From Halorubellus litoreus (GTDB lineage Archaea; Halobacteriota; Halobacteria; Halobacteriales; Natrialbaceae), in contig NZ_JAZAQL010000001.1 in the NCBI RefSeq assembly GCF_037081675.1, positions 992,001-1,056,000 of the forward strand: a DNA stretch of 64,000 nucleotides, in the 5' to 3' direction. The position numbers were made by a program, and so were the translations under genes. Positions 24,206 to 34,200 of this stretch are shown here, piece by piece. The notes below the pieces were generated by a model. It saw nothing but the letters and a program-made list of their open reading frames with translations. It was not told the origin of the DNA and searched no databases. The first letter of the stretch is position 1, and every line of letters starts with the position of its first letter.

Positions 24206-24550
24206 ATGGTAGTGATACTGGTGGTGACGTACTCGCGGGCGGCGCGGCAGGCGCTCCGGAACGCGTGTCGGGCGCACGAGGACGCGGTCGTCCGCCGGTT
24301 CGGGCGGGTGGCGCTCCTGGAGGCGACGGCGTTCGGCGCGTTCCTCGGGTTGCGGCTCCGGGAGCGCCACGGCGGTGACGTGCAGTTGGAGCGGACGACG
24401 CCGTTGAACGAGTTCGAGGACGCGTTCGCGGACGCTCGCGAGGCGGCGGTCGCGTACGAGGACCGCGAGTCGCCGTCGACGCCGTACGCGAAGTTCGCGG
24501 CGGGTCGGGACCTGCCGTCGAAGGAGCGGCTCCGCGAGCAGGAGCTGTGA
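24206..24550 (+). CDS. conserved haloarchaeal protein
   Basis: 114 residues from an ATG at 24206, chosen over a GTG at 24152 inside the duplicated tail of the upstream gene. CTTTTTT 19-25 bases before the ATG could be its TATA element. Sequence begins MVVILVVTYSRAARQALRNA and includes FGRVALLEATAFGAFLGLRL and a C-terminal YAKFAAGRDLPSKERL. Small, basic and aromatic-poor; function unknown. It overlaps the next gene by four bases. Confidence 0.65.
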   Translation: MVVILVVTYSRAARQALRNACRAHEDAVVRRFGRVALLEATAFGAFLGLRLRERHGGDVQLERTTPLNEFEDAFADAREAAVAYEDRESPSTPYAKFAAGRDLPSKERLREQEL

Positions 24551-25407
24551 GAATCGAGTATGGAGCAGCGTCGTGGTCGGGGCCGGCGGTGGACTGCCGC
24601 GAGCTGGCCGTGTCGGTGCGTGCGGTCGTGGCGGCGGTTCGCGCCACGGGACCGGCCGCGGTCGGCGACGGCCGGGCGCTGCGGGTGGACTGTGAGCCAC
24701 CTGGGAGTGTCTTCGAGCACGTCGGTGTGGTCCGTTCGGATGCGTCGGTGGACGTGCGTGCGGCGCTCGCGGCGGCGGCGCGGTCGCTCGACGTCGACGT
24801 CGAGGGCGTCGAGGCGCTCGAGGCGGCGCGCGAGGAGTTGGCTGCGGTCGAGGTCCCCGAGGTGGACGTGTCTGGGGCGCGCGAGCGCGTGGCCGAGGCG
24901 CGGGCGGCGGCGGAGGCGGTGACGGCGGACGTGGCGGCGGCGCGTGGTGCGGTGCAGGCGCGCGAGGACCTCGACGCGGACGTCGACGCGGGCCGGGAGC
25001 GGTTGCGGGCGGCGGTGGCGGACGCGAGCGAGCGCGAGACCGAGCTGGTCGCGGCCGAGCAGGCGCTCGCGCGGGAACGCGAGCGGGCTCGGGAGGCGCG
25101 GGATGCGCGCGAACGGCGGTTGTCGCTCGCGGACCGCGTCGGGCGCCTGGAGCGCGAGGTACGCGCGAATCGCGTCGCGGCGACGTGGTCGGCGTTCCGC
25201 GATGCGGTCGCGGCGGTCCCTGGCGGCGACGTCGACGACGTGGGTGCGGAGCCGGGGTCGTTCGCGGGTGCGGACGCGACCGCGGCGCTCGCCGCCGTGC
25301 GCGTCGCGGACGTCACCGCGCCGGTCGTCGTGGGCGTCGACCGGTTCGACGACGCCGAGACCGCTCACCGGGTTCTCGACGCACCGGTCGTGCTCGCCGT
25401 GGACTGA
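24547..25407 (+). CDS. coiled-coil protein of the mcm-linked cluster
   Basis: 286 residues from a GTG overlapping the upstream stop. N-terminal domain of about 90 residues (CRELAVSVRAVVAAVR), then about 130 residues of Ala, Arg and Glu-rich heptads forming a long coiled coil, then a small C-terminal domain ending VVVGVDRFDDAETAHRVLD. The overall shape suggests a scaffold or dimerising factor. No known family; G-ended codons dominate. Confidence 0.6.
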   Translation: MRIEYGAASWSGPAVDCRELAVSVRAVVAAVRATGPAAVGDGRALRVDCEPPGSVFEHVGVVRSDASVDVRAALAAAARSLDVDVEGVEALEAAREELAAVEVPEVDVSGARERVAEARAAAEAVTADVAAARGAVQAREDLDADVDAGRERLRAAVADASERETELVAAEQALARERERAREARDARERRLSLADRVGRLEREVRANRVAATWSAFRDAVAAVPGGDVDDVGAEPGSFAGADATAALAAVRVADVTAPVVVGVDRFDDAETAHRVLDAPVVLAVD

Positions 25408-25497
25408 CGCACAGTCGACGCGAGCGCGACCGCCCGAGAGGTTCCCGGCTCCGCGTCCGCGTCGTCGTTTATCAGTGATGGCGCGGCCAGAGCGGGC

Positions 25498-25974
25498 ATG
25501 GTCGACGTGAGCGTGCGGGAGTCGCGCCGCGACGGCGTGACGTTCGCGACGGTGGTCGTGGAGAATCCTTCGAGCGAGCGACGGCGCGTGCGATTGGCGG
25601 TGTCCTGCGAGGGCGCGCTCTGGCCGCCGCGGCGGCGCGGCGTCCCGGCGGCGGGGTGGGACGCCGACGGCGTTACCCTGACCGTGGCCGCGGGCGGCGT
25701 CCGCGGCGTCGGGTTCGCGACGCCGGCGTCGACGGTCGACGTCGAGTGCGTCGCGACCGAGGGCCGAGGTGGCGTGGAATCTGAGGCCGTAGCCGCGGAC
25801 GGCTCGGAAGAGCCGAACGCGCCGGACGTCGACGGCGTCGTTCGTGCGCTCGGGTCGTTCGCACCGCCGCTCGCCGCGACACCGCGCGAGAACGCGAGCC
25901 CGGAGGAGTCGGGCGAGCCGGTCGCGCGCGGCGCGAGCGCCGCGCCCGGGGACGGCGACGGGTGGGACGCGTGA
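25498..25974 (+). CDS. conserved haloarchaeal protein before the MinD gene
   Basis: 158 residues. The first 80 look like an immunoglobulin-like beta domain (GVTFATVVVENPSSERRRVRL, GVTLTVAAGGVRGVGFATP); the rest is acidic and disordered. Its TGA overlaps the GTG of the MinD-like gene, so the two are probably coupled in translation and may act together. No family recognised. Confidence 0.6.
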   Translation: MVDVSVRESRRDGVTFATVVVENPSSERRRVRLAVSCEGALWPPRRRGVPAAGWDADGVTLTVAAGGVRGVGFATPASTVDVECVATEGRGGVESEAVAADGSEEPNAPDVDGVVRALGSFAPPLAATPRENASPEESGEPVARGASAAPGDGDGWDA

Positions 25975-26657
25975 TCCTCGCGGTCGCGGGCGGGAAGGGT
26001 GGCGTCGGAAAGTCGACGGTGGCGCTGAACGTCGCGGACGCGCTGGCGTCGGTGGTCGTGGACGCGGACCTGGCGATGGCGGACCTCCCGGGCGGGCGCG
26101 GCCCGGACCTCCACGACGTCCTCGCGGGGCGAGCGAGCGCGCTCGAGGCGGTGCGGTCGGTCGCAGGCGTCCGCGTGCTCTCGTGCGGTCGGACGCTCGC
26201 CGGGGCGCGAGCGAGCGACGTCCGGCGGCTCGAGCCCGCGCTGCGCGCGGTCGAGCGCGAGTTCGGCGCGGTCGTCGTGGACTGTCCGGCGGGGATGGCG
26301 GCGGACGCGGGCGTGGCGCTCGCTGTCGCCGACCGCGTCGGCGTCGTCTGCGAGCCGACCGCGTTCGCCGTCCCGGCCGCCGTCCGGACGCGAGCGCTCG
26401 CTCGCGAGCTCGACGCCGGCCTCGCCGGCGTCGTCGTGAACCAGGCGCCCGAGAATCTCGACGTCTCGCGGTTCTCGCGCGCGCTCGGTGCACCGGCGGT
26501 CGCCGTCCCCGAGAGCGACGCCGTCGCCGACGCGCAGGCGCGAGGACGCCCCGTGGCGCGCGACGCCCCCGACGCGCCAGCCGTGGACGCGTTCGCGGCG
26601 GTCGCGCGGACGCTCGCCGACGGCGCGACCGACGGACGGGCGGACGGCGACTCCTGA
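25971..26657 (+). CDS. MinD/ParA-type P-loop ATPase
   Basis: 228 residues from a GTG overlapping the previous stop (GTGA); a GTG three codons earlier is also possible. It has the deviant Walker A GGKGGVGKST with the signature lysine, and the switch region VVDADLAMADLPGG followed by VVVDCPAGM. This family dimerises on ATP and positions proteins or DNA in the cell. There is no obvious C-terminal amphipathic membrane-targeting helix. A convergent tfb gene ends 10 bases downstream. Confidence 0.85.
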   Translation: MILAVAGGKGGVGKSTVALNVADALASVVVDADLAMADLPGGRGPDLHDVLAGRASALEAVRSVAGVRVLSCGRTLAGARASDVRRLEPALRAVEREFGAVVVDCPAGMAADAGVALAVADRVGVVCEPTAFAVPAAVRTRALARELDAGLAGVVVNQAPENLDVSRFSRALGAPAVAVPESDAVADAQARGRPVARDAPDAPAVDAFAAVARTLADGATDGRADGDS

Positions 26658-26667
26658 CAGCGACCGC

Positions 26668-27582
26668 TCAGTCGTCCGCGACCGCTCCAGTCGCGACGTC
26701 CTCGCCGCCCGGCGGGTCACGCCGCTCCTCGAGCGCCTGGTACGTGTGGCGGACCGTCACGGGCGAGACGTCCGCGGCGTCGGCGGCGTCGGCCTGCGTG
26801 CACTCGACGCCCGCTTCGGTCGCAGCGAGGTAGAGGCAACCGGCGGCGACGCCACTCGGGTTCTTCCCCGTCGCGAGCCCGGACTCGACGGCCGTGGTGG
26901 CGAGGTCGGTCGCGCGACCCTCGACGCCCTGCGGGAGGTCGAGTTCGTTCGCGTACCGCGGCAGGTACTCGCGCGGATCGACTGGGCCCGTCGGGAGGCC
27001 GAGGTCGCGGTTCAGGGCGTCGTAGGCGACGCGGAGTTCGCGTTCGTCGGCGCGTGCGACCGCCGCTATCTCTTCGACTGTCCGGGAGAGCGACCGGACG
27101 CGACACGTGGCGTACACCGCGGCGGCTGCGAACCCTTCCAGTGAGCGGCCCTTGAGGAGGTCCTCGTTCTGTGCGGACTCGAAGAGCGTGCACGCCTGCT
27201 CCTGGATGGACTCGGGGAGCGAGAGCGCGCCGACGACCCGGCGCACCTCGGTGAACGCGTACACCTGATTCCGGTCGCGTTTCGTCGCGATGCGCGCTCT
27301 GGCGTGCTCGCGACGCATCCGGGCGACGCGACGGCGCTTCCGGCCCGTCAGGCGCGTGTCGTTCCCGTGCCCGATTGTCGTGGAGAGTCCACGGTCGTGC
27401 CGGGAGCGCGTCAGCGGCGCGCCGGTGCGTTTGCCGTCGGCGGGGCCGTCGTCGAAGCTCCGCCACTCGGGGCCGCGGTCGACGCGGTCGGCGGCGACCA
27501 CGAGCCCGCAGTCGGTGCAGACGGACTCGTCGTCGCTCGGTCGAACGGTACCATCGCACTCGGGGCAGACTGTCGTTCCCAT
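26668..27582 (-). CDS. tfb: transcription initiation factor B (TFIIB)
   Basis: 304 residues. N-terminal zinc ribbon CPEC (residues 6-9) and CTDC, the B-finger region ending GAPLTRSRHDRGLSTTIG, and two cyclin-like repeats, the second with a helix-turn-helix (ADAADVSPVTVRHTYQAL). It recruits RNA polymerase to TBP-bound TATA/BRE sites. Haloarchaea carry several TFBs with different targets; this one is divergent from the gene at 27753. The C-terminal dozen residues are an uncommon acidic tail. Confidence 0.93.
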   Translation of the reverse strand: MGTTVCPECDGTVRPSDDESVCTDCGLVVAADRVDRGPEWRSFDDGPADGKRTGAPLTRSRHDRGLSTTIGHGNDTRLTGRKRRRVARMRREHARARIATKRDRNQVYAFTEVRRVVGALSLPESIQEQACTLFESAQNEDLLKGRSLEGFAAAAVYATCRVRSLSRTVEEIAAVARADERELRVAYDALNRDLGLPTGPVDPREYLPRYANELDLPQGVEGRATDLATTAVESGLATGKNPSGVAAGCLYLAATEAGVECTQADAADAADVSPVTVRHTYQALEERRDPPGGEDVATGAVADD

Positions 27583-27752
27583 ACTCGAACGTTCGCCGCG
27601 AACCCTTACTTAACTGCAGGTGGTCGCGGGACGAAACGCCCGACTGCGGCCAGTCGAACGTACCGGATTCCGGTACGTTCCTCTCGCGAGAAGGCGTTAG
27701 ATGCGCCACCGTATGCAGTGATTTAAACCACGGCGGGCGCGTACGTGCTGGC

Positions 27753-28268
27753 ATGGGGTTGGCCGACATCGCGGCGGGACTGTCGACGACGACCGAGCAG
27801 GACGAGCGCGGCGTGGCGAGCGTCGACGCCACCGACGCTGGCCTGGCGGACGCGCTCGCGAGGTTCGCCGAGGACCTGCCCTGCGAGCCGGGTGCTGCAG
27901 CGGCGGTCGCCGAGGCGTACGTCGGCGGTGCGCCGGTCGACGCAGCCGGCCACGACGCCGACGTCGCGCCGATGACGGCCGCGAAGACGCTGCATCGCCT
28001 CGGGTTCGCCGGCCTGTCGCCCGTGAGCGCGACCGGCGAGCGCGTGCTCGAGGACTACCTCGCTGGGCGAGTGTCGCGAGCGGACGCACGCGGCCTGCTG
28101 TCGCTGTCCGACGCCGAGTTCGCGCTCGCGGCGTACGTCGCGACGCACGACCCCATCGAGGGTGCGCGTGGCGTCGTCGACGGCGCGCTCGAGGACGAGC
28201 GGGAGGCGAGCGTCGAGAAACGGGACGCGCTCGCGGAGACGATGTCGAGCGCCGACGAGTTCTACTGA
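27753..28268 (+). CDS. conserved haloarchaeal protein divergent from tfb
   Basis: 171 residues from the ATG at 27753, supported by the AT-rich GATTTAAAC near 27719-27727 at a leaderless distance. Helical, Ala and Asp-rich: LADALARFAEDL, AAAVAEAYVGGAPVDAAGHD, APMTAAKTLHRLGF, GRVSRADARGLLSLSDAEFA. The middle resembles a helix-turn-helix (MTAAKTLHRLGFAGLSP), so DNA binding is possible. Function not established. Confidence 0.65.
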   Translation: MGLADIAAGLSTTTEQDERGVASVDATDAGLADALARFAEDLPCEPGAAAAVAEAYVGGAPVDAAGHDADVAPMTAAKTLHRLGFAGLSPVSATGERVLEDYLAGRVSRADARGLLSLSDAEFALAAYVATHDPIEGARGVVDGALEDEREASVEKRDALAETMSSADEFY

Positions 28269-28368
28269 CCGTCGAGGTGACCGCCCGCGTCGCAGTCAGT
28301 GGTCGGCGTCGAAGGATCCGTATCCAGACCCGCCAGCCGGGCCACTCGCGAATCGTGATTCGTTGGCG

Positions 28369-29118
28369 TCAGTCGAGAAGGCGTTCCGTGACGGTCCGCT
28401 GCTCGACGTCGACGTCGAGGTCGGCGTCGAACGCGCGCTCGGCGAGTTCGCTGACCGCTCGCGGGAACGCGCCCGTGGCGGTGTCGCAGACCGGTGCAGC
28501 CGCGGGGTCGACGACGTCGCTCTCGGGGACGGCGACCGCCGGGTCCGCGACGACGGGTGCGTCTGCGACGCGGTTCGCGACGACGAAATCGCCTGGGGAG
28601 GCCGCGTCGAGGTCGCGGAGGCGGTCGCGGAGTCTCGGGAGGGCGTCCGCGCCGCGGCGGCCGTCGCGGGCGACGAGCGCGGCTCGGTCGGTGGCGCTGA
28701 CCGCGGCGACGTGCTGGTTCGCGGCGACCGGTGGCACGTCGACGAGGACGTGGTCGAACGCGTCGGCGGTCTCGCGGAGGACGGCGTCGAAGCGTTCGGC
28801 CGCGGCCGCGGTCTTCGCGTCGGCGAGTTCGGTGAACGACGCGCGGACGGGGCACGCCGCGACGCGACCGGATGCGTCGACGTCGAGGTCGACGAGCGTT
28901 TCGCTCGGTGCGACCGCGTCGTCCGTGAGGAGTCGGGTGGCGTCGACGTCGACGCGTTCGGGGACGTACTGGGCGAGTCCTTGCGTGGCGAACGCGGCGT
29001 CGAAGACGGCGACGTCGCGGTCGTCGCGCGCGAGGATGCCGGCGGTCTCGACGACGAGTCGTGTCGTGCCCGCGCCGCCGGTGGCGCCGGCGACAGCGAC
29101 GGAACGTGGCGTACTCAT
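28369..29118 (-). CDS. MinD-like protein with altered P-loop
   Basis: 249 residues with the ParA/MinD fold: N-terminal strand SVAVAGATGGAGTTRL (residues 6-21), VAVFDAAFATQGLAQYVPE at the switch position and VLVDVPPVAANQ. The P-loop reads GATGGAGTTR, lacking both the signature lysine and the Walker lysine of KGGxGKT, so ATP hydrolysis is doubtful. It may be a regulatory or nucleotide-sensing relative. Its neighbours are the gene at 27753 (convergent) and the HIT gene (same strand). Confidence 0.7.
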   Translation of the reverse strand: MSTPRSVAVAGATGGAGTTRLVVETAGILARDDRDVAVFDAAFATQGLAQYVPERVDVDATRLLTDDAVAPSETLVDLDVDASGRVAACPVRASFTELADAKTAAAAERFDAVLRETADAFDHVLVDVPPVAANQHVAAVSATDRAALVARDGRRGADALPRLRDRLRDLDAASPGDFVVANRVADAPVVADPAVAVPESDVVDPAAAPVCDTATGAFPRAVSELAERAFDADLDVDVEQRTVTERLLD

Positions 29119-29169
29119 ACCTCACGTTCCGTCGGTTTCACTGATAAATCTCGTGAACGAAAGTTCGGG

Positions 29170-29595
29170 TCAGGCGTCGGCGGCGATGCGCGCGGCGATG
29201 TCGTCGAGTTCGTCGTCGCTCAGGTCCGGCGGGGACCCGGCGATAGCGTGGATGGGGCCGCCGCCGTCCCCCTCGAATCGCGGGATGACGTGCCCGTGGA
29301 CGTGCGGGACCTCCTGACCGGCGGCCTCGCCGTTGTTGAACGCGACGTTCGACGCGTCCGCGTCGACGGCCTCCTCGATGACCGGCGTCAGCCGGTGAAG
29401 CGTCTCGAACACGCTCGCGCCGGCGTCCGCGGGGAGGTCGCCGAGCGTCTCGTGGTGGGCTTTCGGGATGACGAGCGTGTGCCCGGGCGCGAGCGGGTTC
29501 GCGTCGAGGAACGCGAGCACGTCGTCGTCCTCGTAGACGGTCCTGTTCGGGATGTCGCCCGCGACGATCTGACAGAAGATGCAGTCCTCGCTCAT
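29170..29595 (-). CDS. HIT-family nucleotide hydrolase/transferase
   Basis: 141 residues from ATG at 29595. The N terminus has a CxxC zinc pair (Cys5, Cys8) and the C-terminal half has the histidine triad HVHGHVIPRF (His98, His100, His102). This is the Hint/Fhit-like branch acting on AMP-linked substrates such as adenosine phosphoramidates. The physiological substrate is not shown by the sequence. Longer upstream frames are not conserved-looking and were not used. Confidence 0.9.
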   Translation of the reverse strand: MSEDCIFCQIVAGDIPNRTVYEDDDVLAFLDANPLAPGHTLVIPKAHHETLGDLPADAGASVFETLHRLTPVIEEAVDADASNVAFNNGEAAGQEVPHVHGHVIPRFEGDGGGPIHAIAGSPPDLSDDELDDIAARIAADA

Positions 29596-29796
29596 GTGCG
29601 GGACGTCGGCCGGCGGCCGTATGAAGATTACCCGTCGTCCACCTGCGCCCGTGCATCCGTCACCGACGTGCCCGAGGACCGGCGCTCGCTCGCGCGGTGG
29701 CGGCAAGTCCCTCCGGGAGCGACGCGCCCCGGCGCCGTCCCTTGGATATACAGCCAGAACGCTCCTAACCGTGGTATCTGAAACCCCAGTCAGGGA

Positions 29797-30051
29797 ATGG
29801 GTTCGAGCATCTTCGCCGACGAGTCGGGGGACGAGTCGGCACGCGAGGAACGGACAGACGAACGCGAACCGTCCGTGTTCCGGCGACGCGACGACGCCAA
29901 GGCCGGGCGGATGGACGACGGCGTCGACGACGAGTCTCACTCGACGGACGACGTCGACCGCAGCGAGAGCGGGTCCGGTGACGGCGGGGCGACGATGCGG
30001 GTGTTCAGCGGCGACGAGGTCTTCGAGGTCGCGGTCGACGACGAGCGCTAG
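29797..30051 (+). CDS. short, very acidic protein
   Basis: 84 residues dominated by Asp, Glu, Ser and Arg (DESGDESAREERTDEREPSV), with a short ordered-looking end, MRVFSGDEVFEVAVDD. Codon use is haloarchaeal and the stop lies 122 bases before the next gene. Could be a small conserved haloarchaeal protein; no function can be stated and a chance frame is not excluded. Confidence 0.45.
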   Translation: MGSSIFADESGDESAREERTDEREPSVFRRRDDAKAGRMDDGVDDESHSTDDVDRSESGSGDGGATMRVFSGDEVFEVAVDDER

Positions 30052-30142
30052 TCCTCGGAGCGGCCACGACCGACAGTCCTGGTAGCGGCCACGACCGACC
30101 ACGACCCCGCGGACGTGATGGTTCGCCTGACTGCCCGGTACG

Positions 30143-30150
30143 TTTATATT
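30143..30150 (+). promoter_or_regulatory. TATA box for the membrane protein at 30174
   Basis: TTTATATT centred about 27 bases before the ATG at 30174, the standard archaeal spacing for a leaderless mRNA. Confidence 0.65.
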
Positions 30151-30173
30151 TCGACCGCGGGTCGTGTCGAGGT

Positions 30174-30872
30174 ATGCCAGGGTGGACCTCGGCGACAGAC
30201 GACGCCGACGACGCGATACGGACGGACGGTGGGACCGAAGACGACGACGCGGACCAGATCAAGCAGTTGCTCTCCGAAGGCGACGACGACGGCAGCCTCG
30301 CGGACGCCGTCACCGGCGAGGACGACGAGGACGACGAGTACGAGGGCGGGCCAGCGATGGACTTCGGGCTGAAGCTCGGCGCGCCGTTCGCGCTCGTCGC
30401 CGTCGGCCTCCTGTTCGTCGGCCCACAGCCCCTCCTCGAGTTCGACCCGACGGGGAAGTACTTCATCGACACGCTCGACGTCGGCGGCCCCGGGAACATC
30501 GTGTACATCTCCGCGTCGACGCTCGCACTCTCCTTCCTCGCCGGCTTGCTGTACCCCTCGCTCGCCGACGACCTCGACGCCGAAGACGACTTCAAGATGG
30601 ACCTCGGCCTCGGCCTGTCGCTCCCGACGGTCGCCGTCATGGGCCTTGGCGTCCTGTTCTTCATGTTCTGGCCCGCCGTGTTCGCGCTCCTGAACGGCGC
30701 GCTCGTCGAAGCGCTCATCACGGTCGTCATCGCGGTCGTCCTCGTCGCGATCGCGGTCGCCGGCTCCATCATCACGCTCGTCGTCGCCGCCATCGCGACG
30801 CTGTACTTCGTCGGCCCCGCGCTCATCGGGTCGTACGTCGGCGGGTTCATCGGCGAACGCATCGCGACCTGA
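30174..30872 (+). CDS. multi-pass membrane protein with acidic N terminus
   Basis: 232 residues. The first 60 are strongly acidic and probably cytoplasmic or disordered (DDADDAIRTDGGTEDDDADQ). About five helices follow: APFALVAVGLLFVG, IVYISASTLALSFLAGLL, PTVAVMGLGVLFFMFWP, VVIAVVLVAIAVAGSIITLV and AIATLYFVGPALIGSYVG. It resembles haloarchaeal DUF-type membrane proteins without known function. Leaderless start supported by a TATA box. Confidence 0.7.
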   Translation: MPGWTSATDDADDAIRTDGGTEDDDADQIKQLLSEGDDDGSLADAVTGEDDEDDEYEGGPAMDFGLKLGAPFALVAVGLLFVGPQPLLEFDPTGKYFIDTLDVGGPGNIVYISASTLALSFLAGLLYPSLADDLDAEDDFKMDLGLGLSLPTVAVMGLGVLFFMFWPAVFALLNGALVEALITVVIAVVLVAIAVAGSIITLVVAAIATLYFVGPALIGSYVGGFIGERIAT

Positions 30873-30927
30873 CCACGGCCGCTCGCGGTCGACACGAGGC
30901 TACCGGTCGCGGCGTGAAGCCGTTCGC

Positions 30928-31113
30928 TCAGCGCAGTACGTGCAGGCCGACGACCATCACGGCGCTCGCGATGACTCCCGAGATGCCCGCGGTCGTGATG
31001 CGGGAGACGCCGTCGAGCGTCGTCGCGTTCCACGTCAGGAGGACGACGACCGTCGCGACGAGGAGGACCGCGCTCAGTTCTTCCTCGGTGAACGACGACA
31101 GCGTCGTGTTCAT
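30928..31113 (-). CDS. small two-helix membrane protein
   Basis: 61 residues from ATG at 31113, placed about 25 bases after a TTTGATA element. Two helices: LSAVLLVATVVVLLTW and AGISGVIASAVMVVGLHVL. Upstream in-frame codon at 31137 would add eight residues without support. It lies between two plus-strand genes and its role is unknown. Confidence 0.55.
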   Translation of the reverse strand: MNTTLSSFTEEELSAVLLVATVVVLLTWNATTLDGVSRITTAGISGVIASAVMVVGLHVLR

Positions 31114-31266
31114 GCCCGTCACGTTCGCCCACGACACATATCAAAGTTCGGGGGGATCGTCGAGGGTGCGAGCGCTCACGGCTTTCGGCCCCGGCGACTG
31201 CTGGTTCTTCGGTCGTCGCCTGCAGGACCGAACCCCATTTAGTGACGGAGGGAGTTAGCGTCGGAT

Positions 31267-34200
31267 ATGGAACGGTTCGAGGAGGTCGCGGACCAGTACG
31301 ACCCCGACGCGGTCGAGGACCGCGTGTTCGAGCACTGGGACGCGGTCGACGCCTACGAGCAGACACGACGCCACCGCGACGGCGAGGAGACGTTCTTCTT
31401 CGTCGACGGCCCGCCGTACACGTCCGGCGCGGCGCACATGGGGACGACGTGGAACAAGACCCTGAAGGACGCGTTCATCCGCTACTACACGATGCAGGGG
31501 TTCGACGTCACCGACCGCCCGGGCTACGACATGCACGGGCTCCCCATCGAGACGCGCGTCGAGGAGAAGTTAGGGTTCGAGAACAAGAAGGACATCGAGG
31601 AGTTCGGCGTCGAGAACTTCATCGAGGAGTGCAAGGCGTTCGCCGACGACCAGCTGGAGGGCCTCCAGGAGGACTTCCAGAGCTTCGGCGTCTGGATGGA
31701 CTGGGACAACCCCTATAAAACAGTCAATCCGGAGTACATGGAGGCTGCGTGGTTCGGGTTCGAGAAAGCCCACGAGCGCGGGCTCGTCGAGCAAGGTCAG
31801 CGCTCCATCAACCAGTGTCCGCGCTGCGAGACCGCCATCGCGAACAACGAGGTCGAGCGCCACGACGTCCACAAACCCGCGATCTACGTGAAGTTCCCCC
31901 TGCTGGGCGAGGAAGGGAATCTCGTCATCTGGACGACGACGCCGTGGACGATCCCCGCGAACACGTTCGTCGCGGTCGACCCCGACGGCGAGTACGCGAA
32001 GGTGCGCGCCGAGACCGGCGACGGCGACACCGACGTCCTCTGGGTGTCCGCGAGTCAGGTCGAGACCGTCCTGAAGGCGGGTCGCTACGAGGACTACGAG
32101 GTCCTCGAGGAGCGCGACGCCGACGAGCTGGTCGGCCTCGAGTACGAGCACCCGCTCGCCGAGGAGGTCCCCGACCACCCGCAGGGCGAGGGCGCTGGCG
32201 AAGTGTACACGGCAGAGTACGCGGACGCCGGCGACAAGTCAGGGATGGTGCACTCCGCGCCCGGGCACGGTGAGGAGGACTTCGAGCGCGGCCGCGAACT
32301 CGACCTCGAGATCTTCTGTCCGGTCGAGAGCGACGGGACGTACGGCGAATCCGGCGGGAAGTACGCCGGGACGTTCGTGCGCGACGCGAACGCGGACGTC
32401 ATCGCGGACCTCGACGCGAAGGGCGCCCTGCTCGCGCACGACGAGAACTACCTCGTCGAGGGCGAGGGGAAGTGCTGGCGCTGCGACACCGACATCGTTC
32501 GGCTCGTCACCGACCAGTGGTTCATCACCGTCTCCGACATCAAGGACGAACTCCTCGCGAACATCGAGGACTCCGAGTGGCATCCCAGCGACGCGCGAGA
32601 CAACCGCTTCAAGGACTTCGTCGAGGGGTCGCCGGACTGGAACGTCTCCCGGCAGCGCTACTGGGGCATCCCCATCCCCATCTGGACGTGCGACGACGAC
32701 CAGTGCGAGCACCTGAACGTCGTCGACACGCGCGAGACGCTCGCCGACCGCGTCCACCAGGACGTCGACCCCGCGAGCGTCGACCTCCACAAGCCCACCG
32801 TGGACGACCTGACGATGGACTGCGCGGGCTGCGGGAGCGAAGCTCGACGCGTCCCGGACGTGTTCGACGTCTGGCTCGACTCGAGCGTGGCATCCTGGGG
32901 TACCCTCGACTATCCCGAGGACGACTCGCAGTTCGACGAGCTGTGGCCGGCGGACCTCATCATGGAGGCCCACGACCAGACGCGCGGGTGGTTCTGGAGT
33001 CAGCTCGGGATGGGGACGGCGGCGTTCGGCGAGATCCCCTACGAGGAAGTTCTCATGCACGGGTGGGCGCTCATGCCCGATGGCCGAACGATGTCGAAGT
33101 CCAAGGGCATCCTCGTCGACCCCCAGGAGGTCATCGACGACTACGGCGTCGACCCGATGCGCGCGTTCCTCCTCAGCCAGAACCCGCAGGGGAGCGACAT
33201 GAAGTTCTCGTGGGACGGCATGGACAACGTCTCGCGGGACCTGAACATCCTCTGGAACGTCTTCCGGTTCCCGCTGCCGTACATGGAGATGGACGACTTC
33301 CAGCCGAGCGACGAGGACCTCGTGAAGCTCGACACGCGCCTCGTCGACGAGTGGGTGCTCGCGCGCCTCCAGTCCGTCAAGCGCGAGATGACCGAGCACT
33401 GGGAGGACCGCCGGCCGGACAAGGCCCTGAACGCGCTGCTTTCGTTCGTCACGGACGACGTGTCGCGGTTCTACGTGCAGGCGATCCGCGAGCGCGTCTG
33501 GGAGGAAGAGGAGTCCGAGAGCAAGCTCGCCGCCTATGCGACGATCTACGAGGTCATGCACGAGGTCGTCGCGCTCCTCGCGCCGTACGCGCCGTTCGTC
33601 GCGGACGAGATGTACGGGACGCTCACGGGCGACAGCGGGTTCGATACCGTCCACATGCGCGACTGGCCCGCGGTCGAGGAGACGTGGGTGGACGACGAAC
33701 TCGAGGCCGACGTCGAGGTCCTCCGAGCGATGGAAGAGGCGGGGGCGAACGCGCGCCAGCAGGCCGACCGGAAGCTCCGCTGGCCCGTCACGAGGGTCGT
33801 CGTCGCGCCGAACGACGAGCGGACGTACGAGGCGGTCGACCGTCACGTGTCGCTGCTCGCCGAGCGTCTGAACGCGCGCGACGTCGAACTCGTCGACCCC
33901 GGCGAGCAGTGGGGCGAGCTCGCGTACTCCGCTCGCGCGGACATGAGCGAACTCGGGCCGGCGTTCGGTGACCGCGCGGGCGAGGTCATGCAGGCGCTGA
34001 ACGACGCGCGCCTCGACGCGAAGGACCTGGACGCGCTCCGCGAGGTCGTCGGTGAACCCGACCTCGAGGAGTCGATGGTGTCGTTCGAGTCGGAGACGCC
34101 CGAGAGCGTCGCCGGGTCGACGTTCGAGGTCGACGGCGACACGAAGGGCGTCGTGTACGTCGACACGACGCTCACGGAGGACATCGAGAGCGAAGGGTAC

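Noticed and set aside
22829..26493. Very long minus-strand frames opposite the mcm cluster
   Set aside because: High-GC antisense shadows with Arg/His/Pro repeats; the plus strand carries clear conserved proteins.
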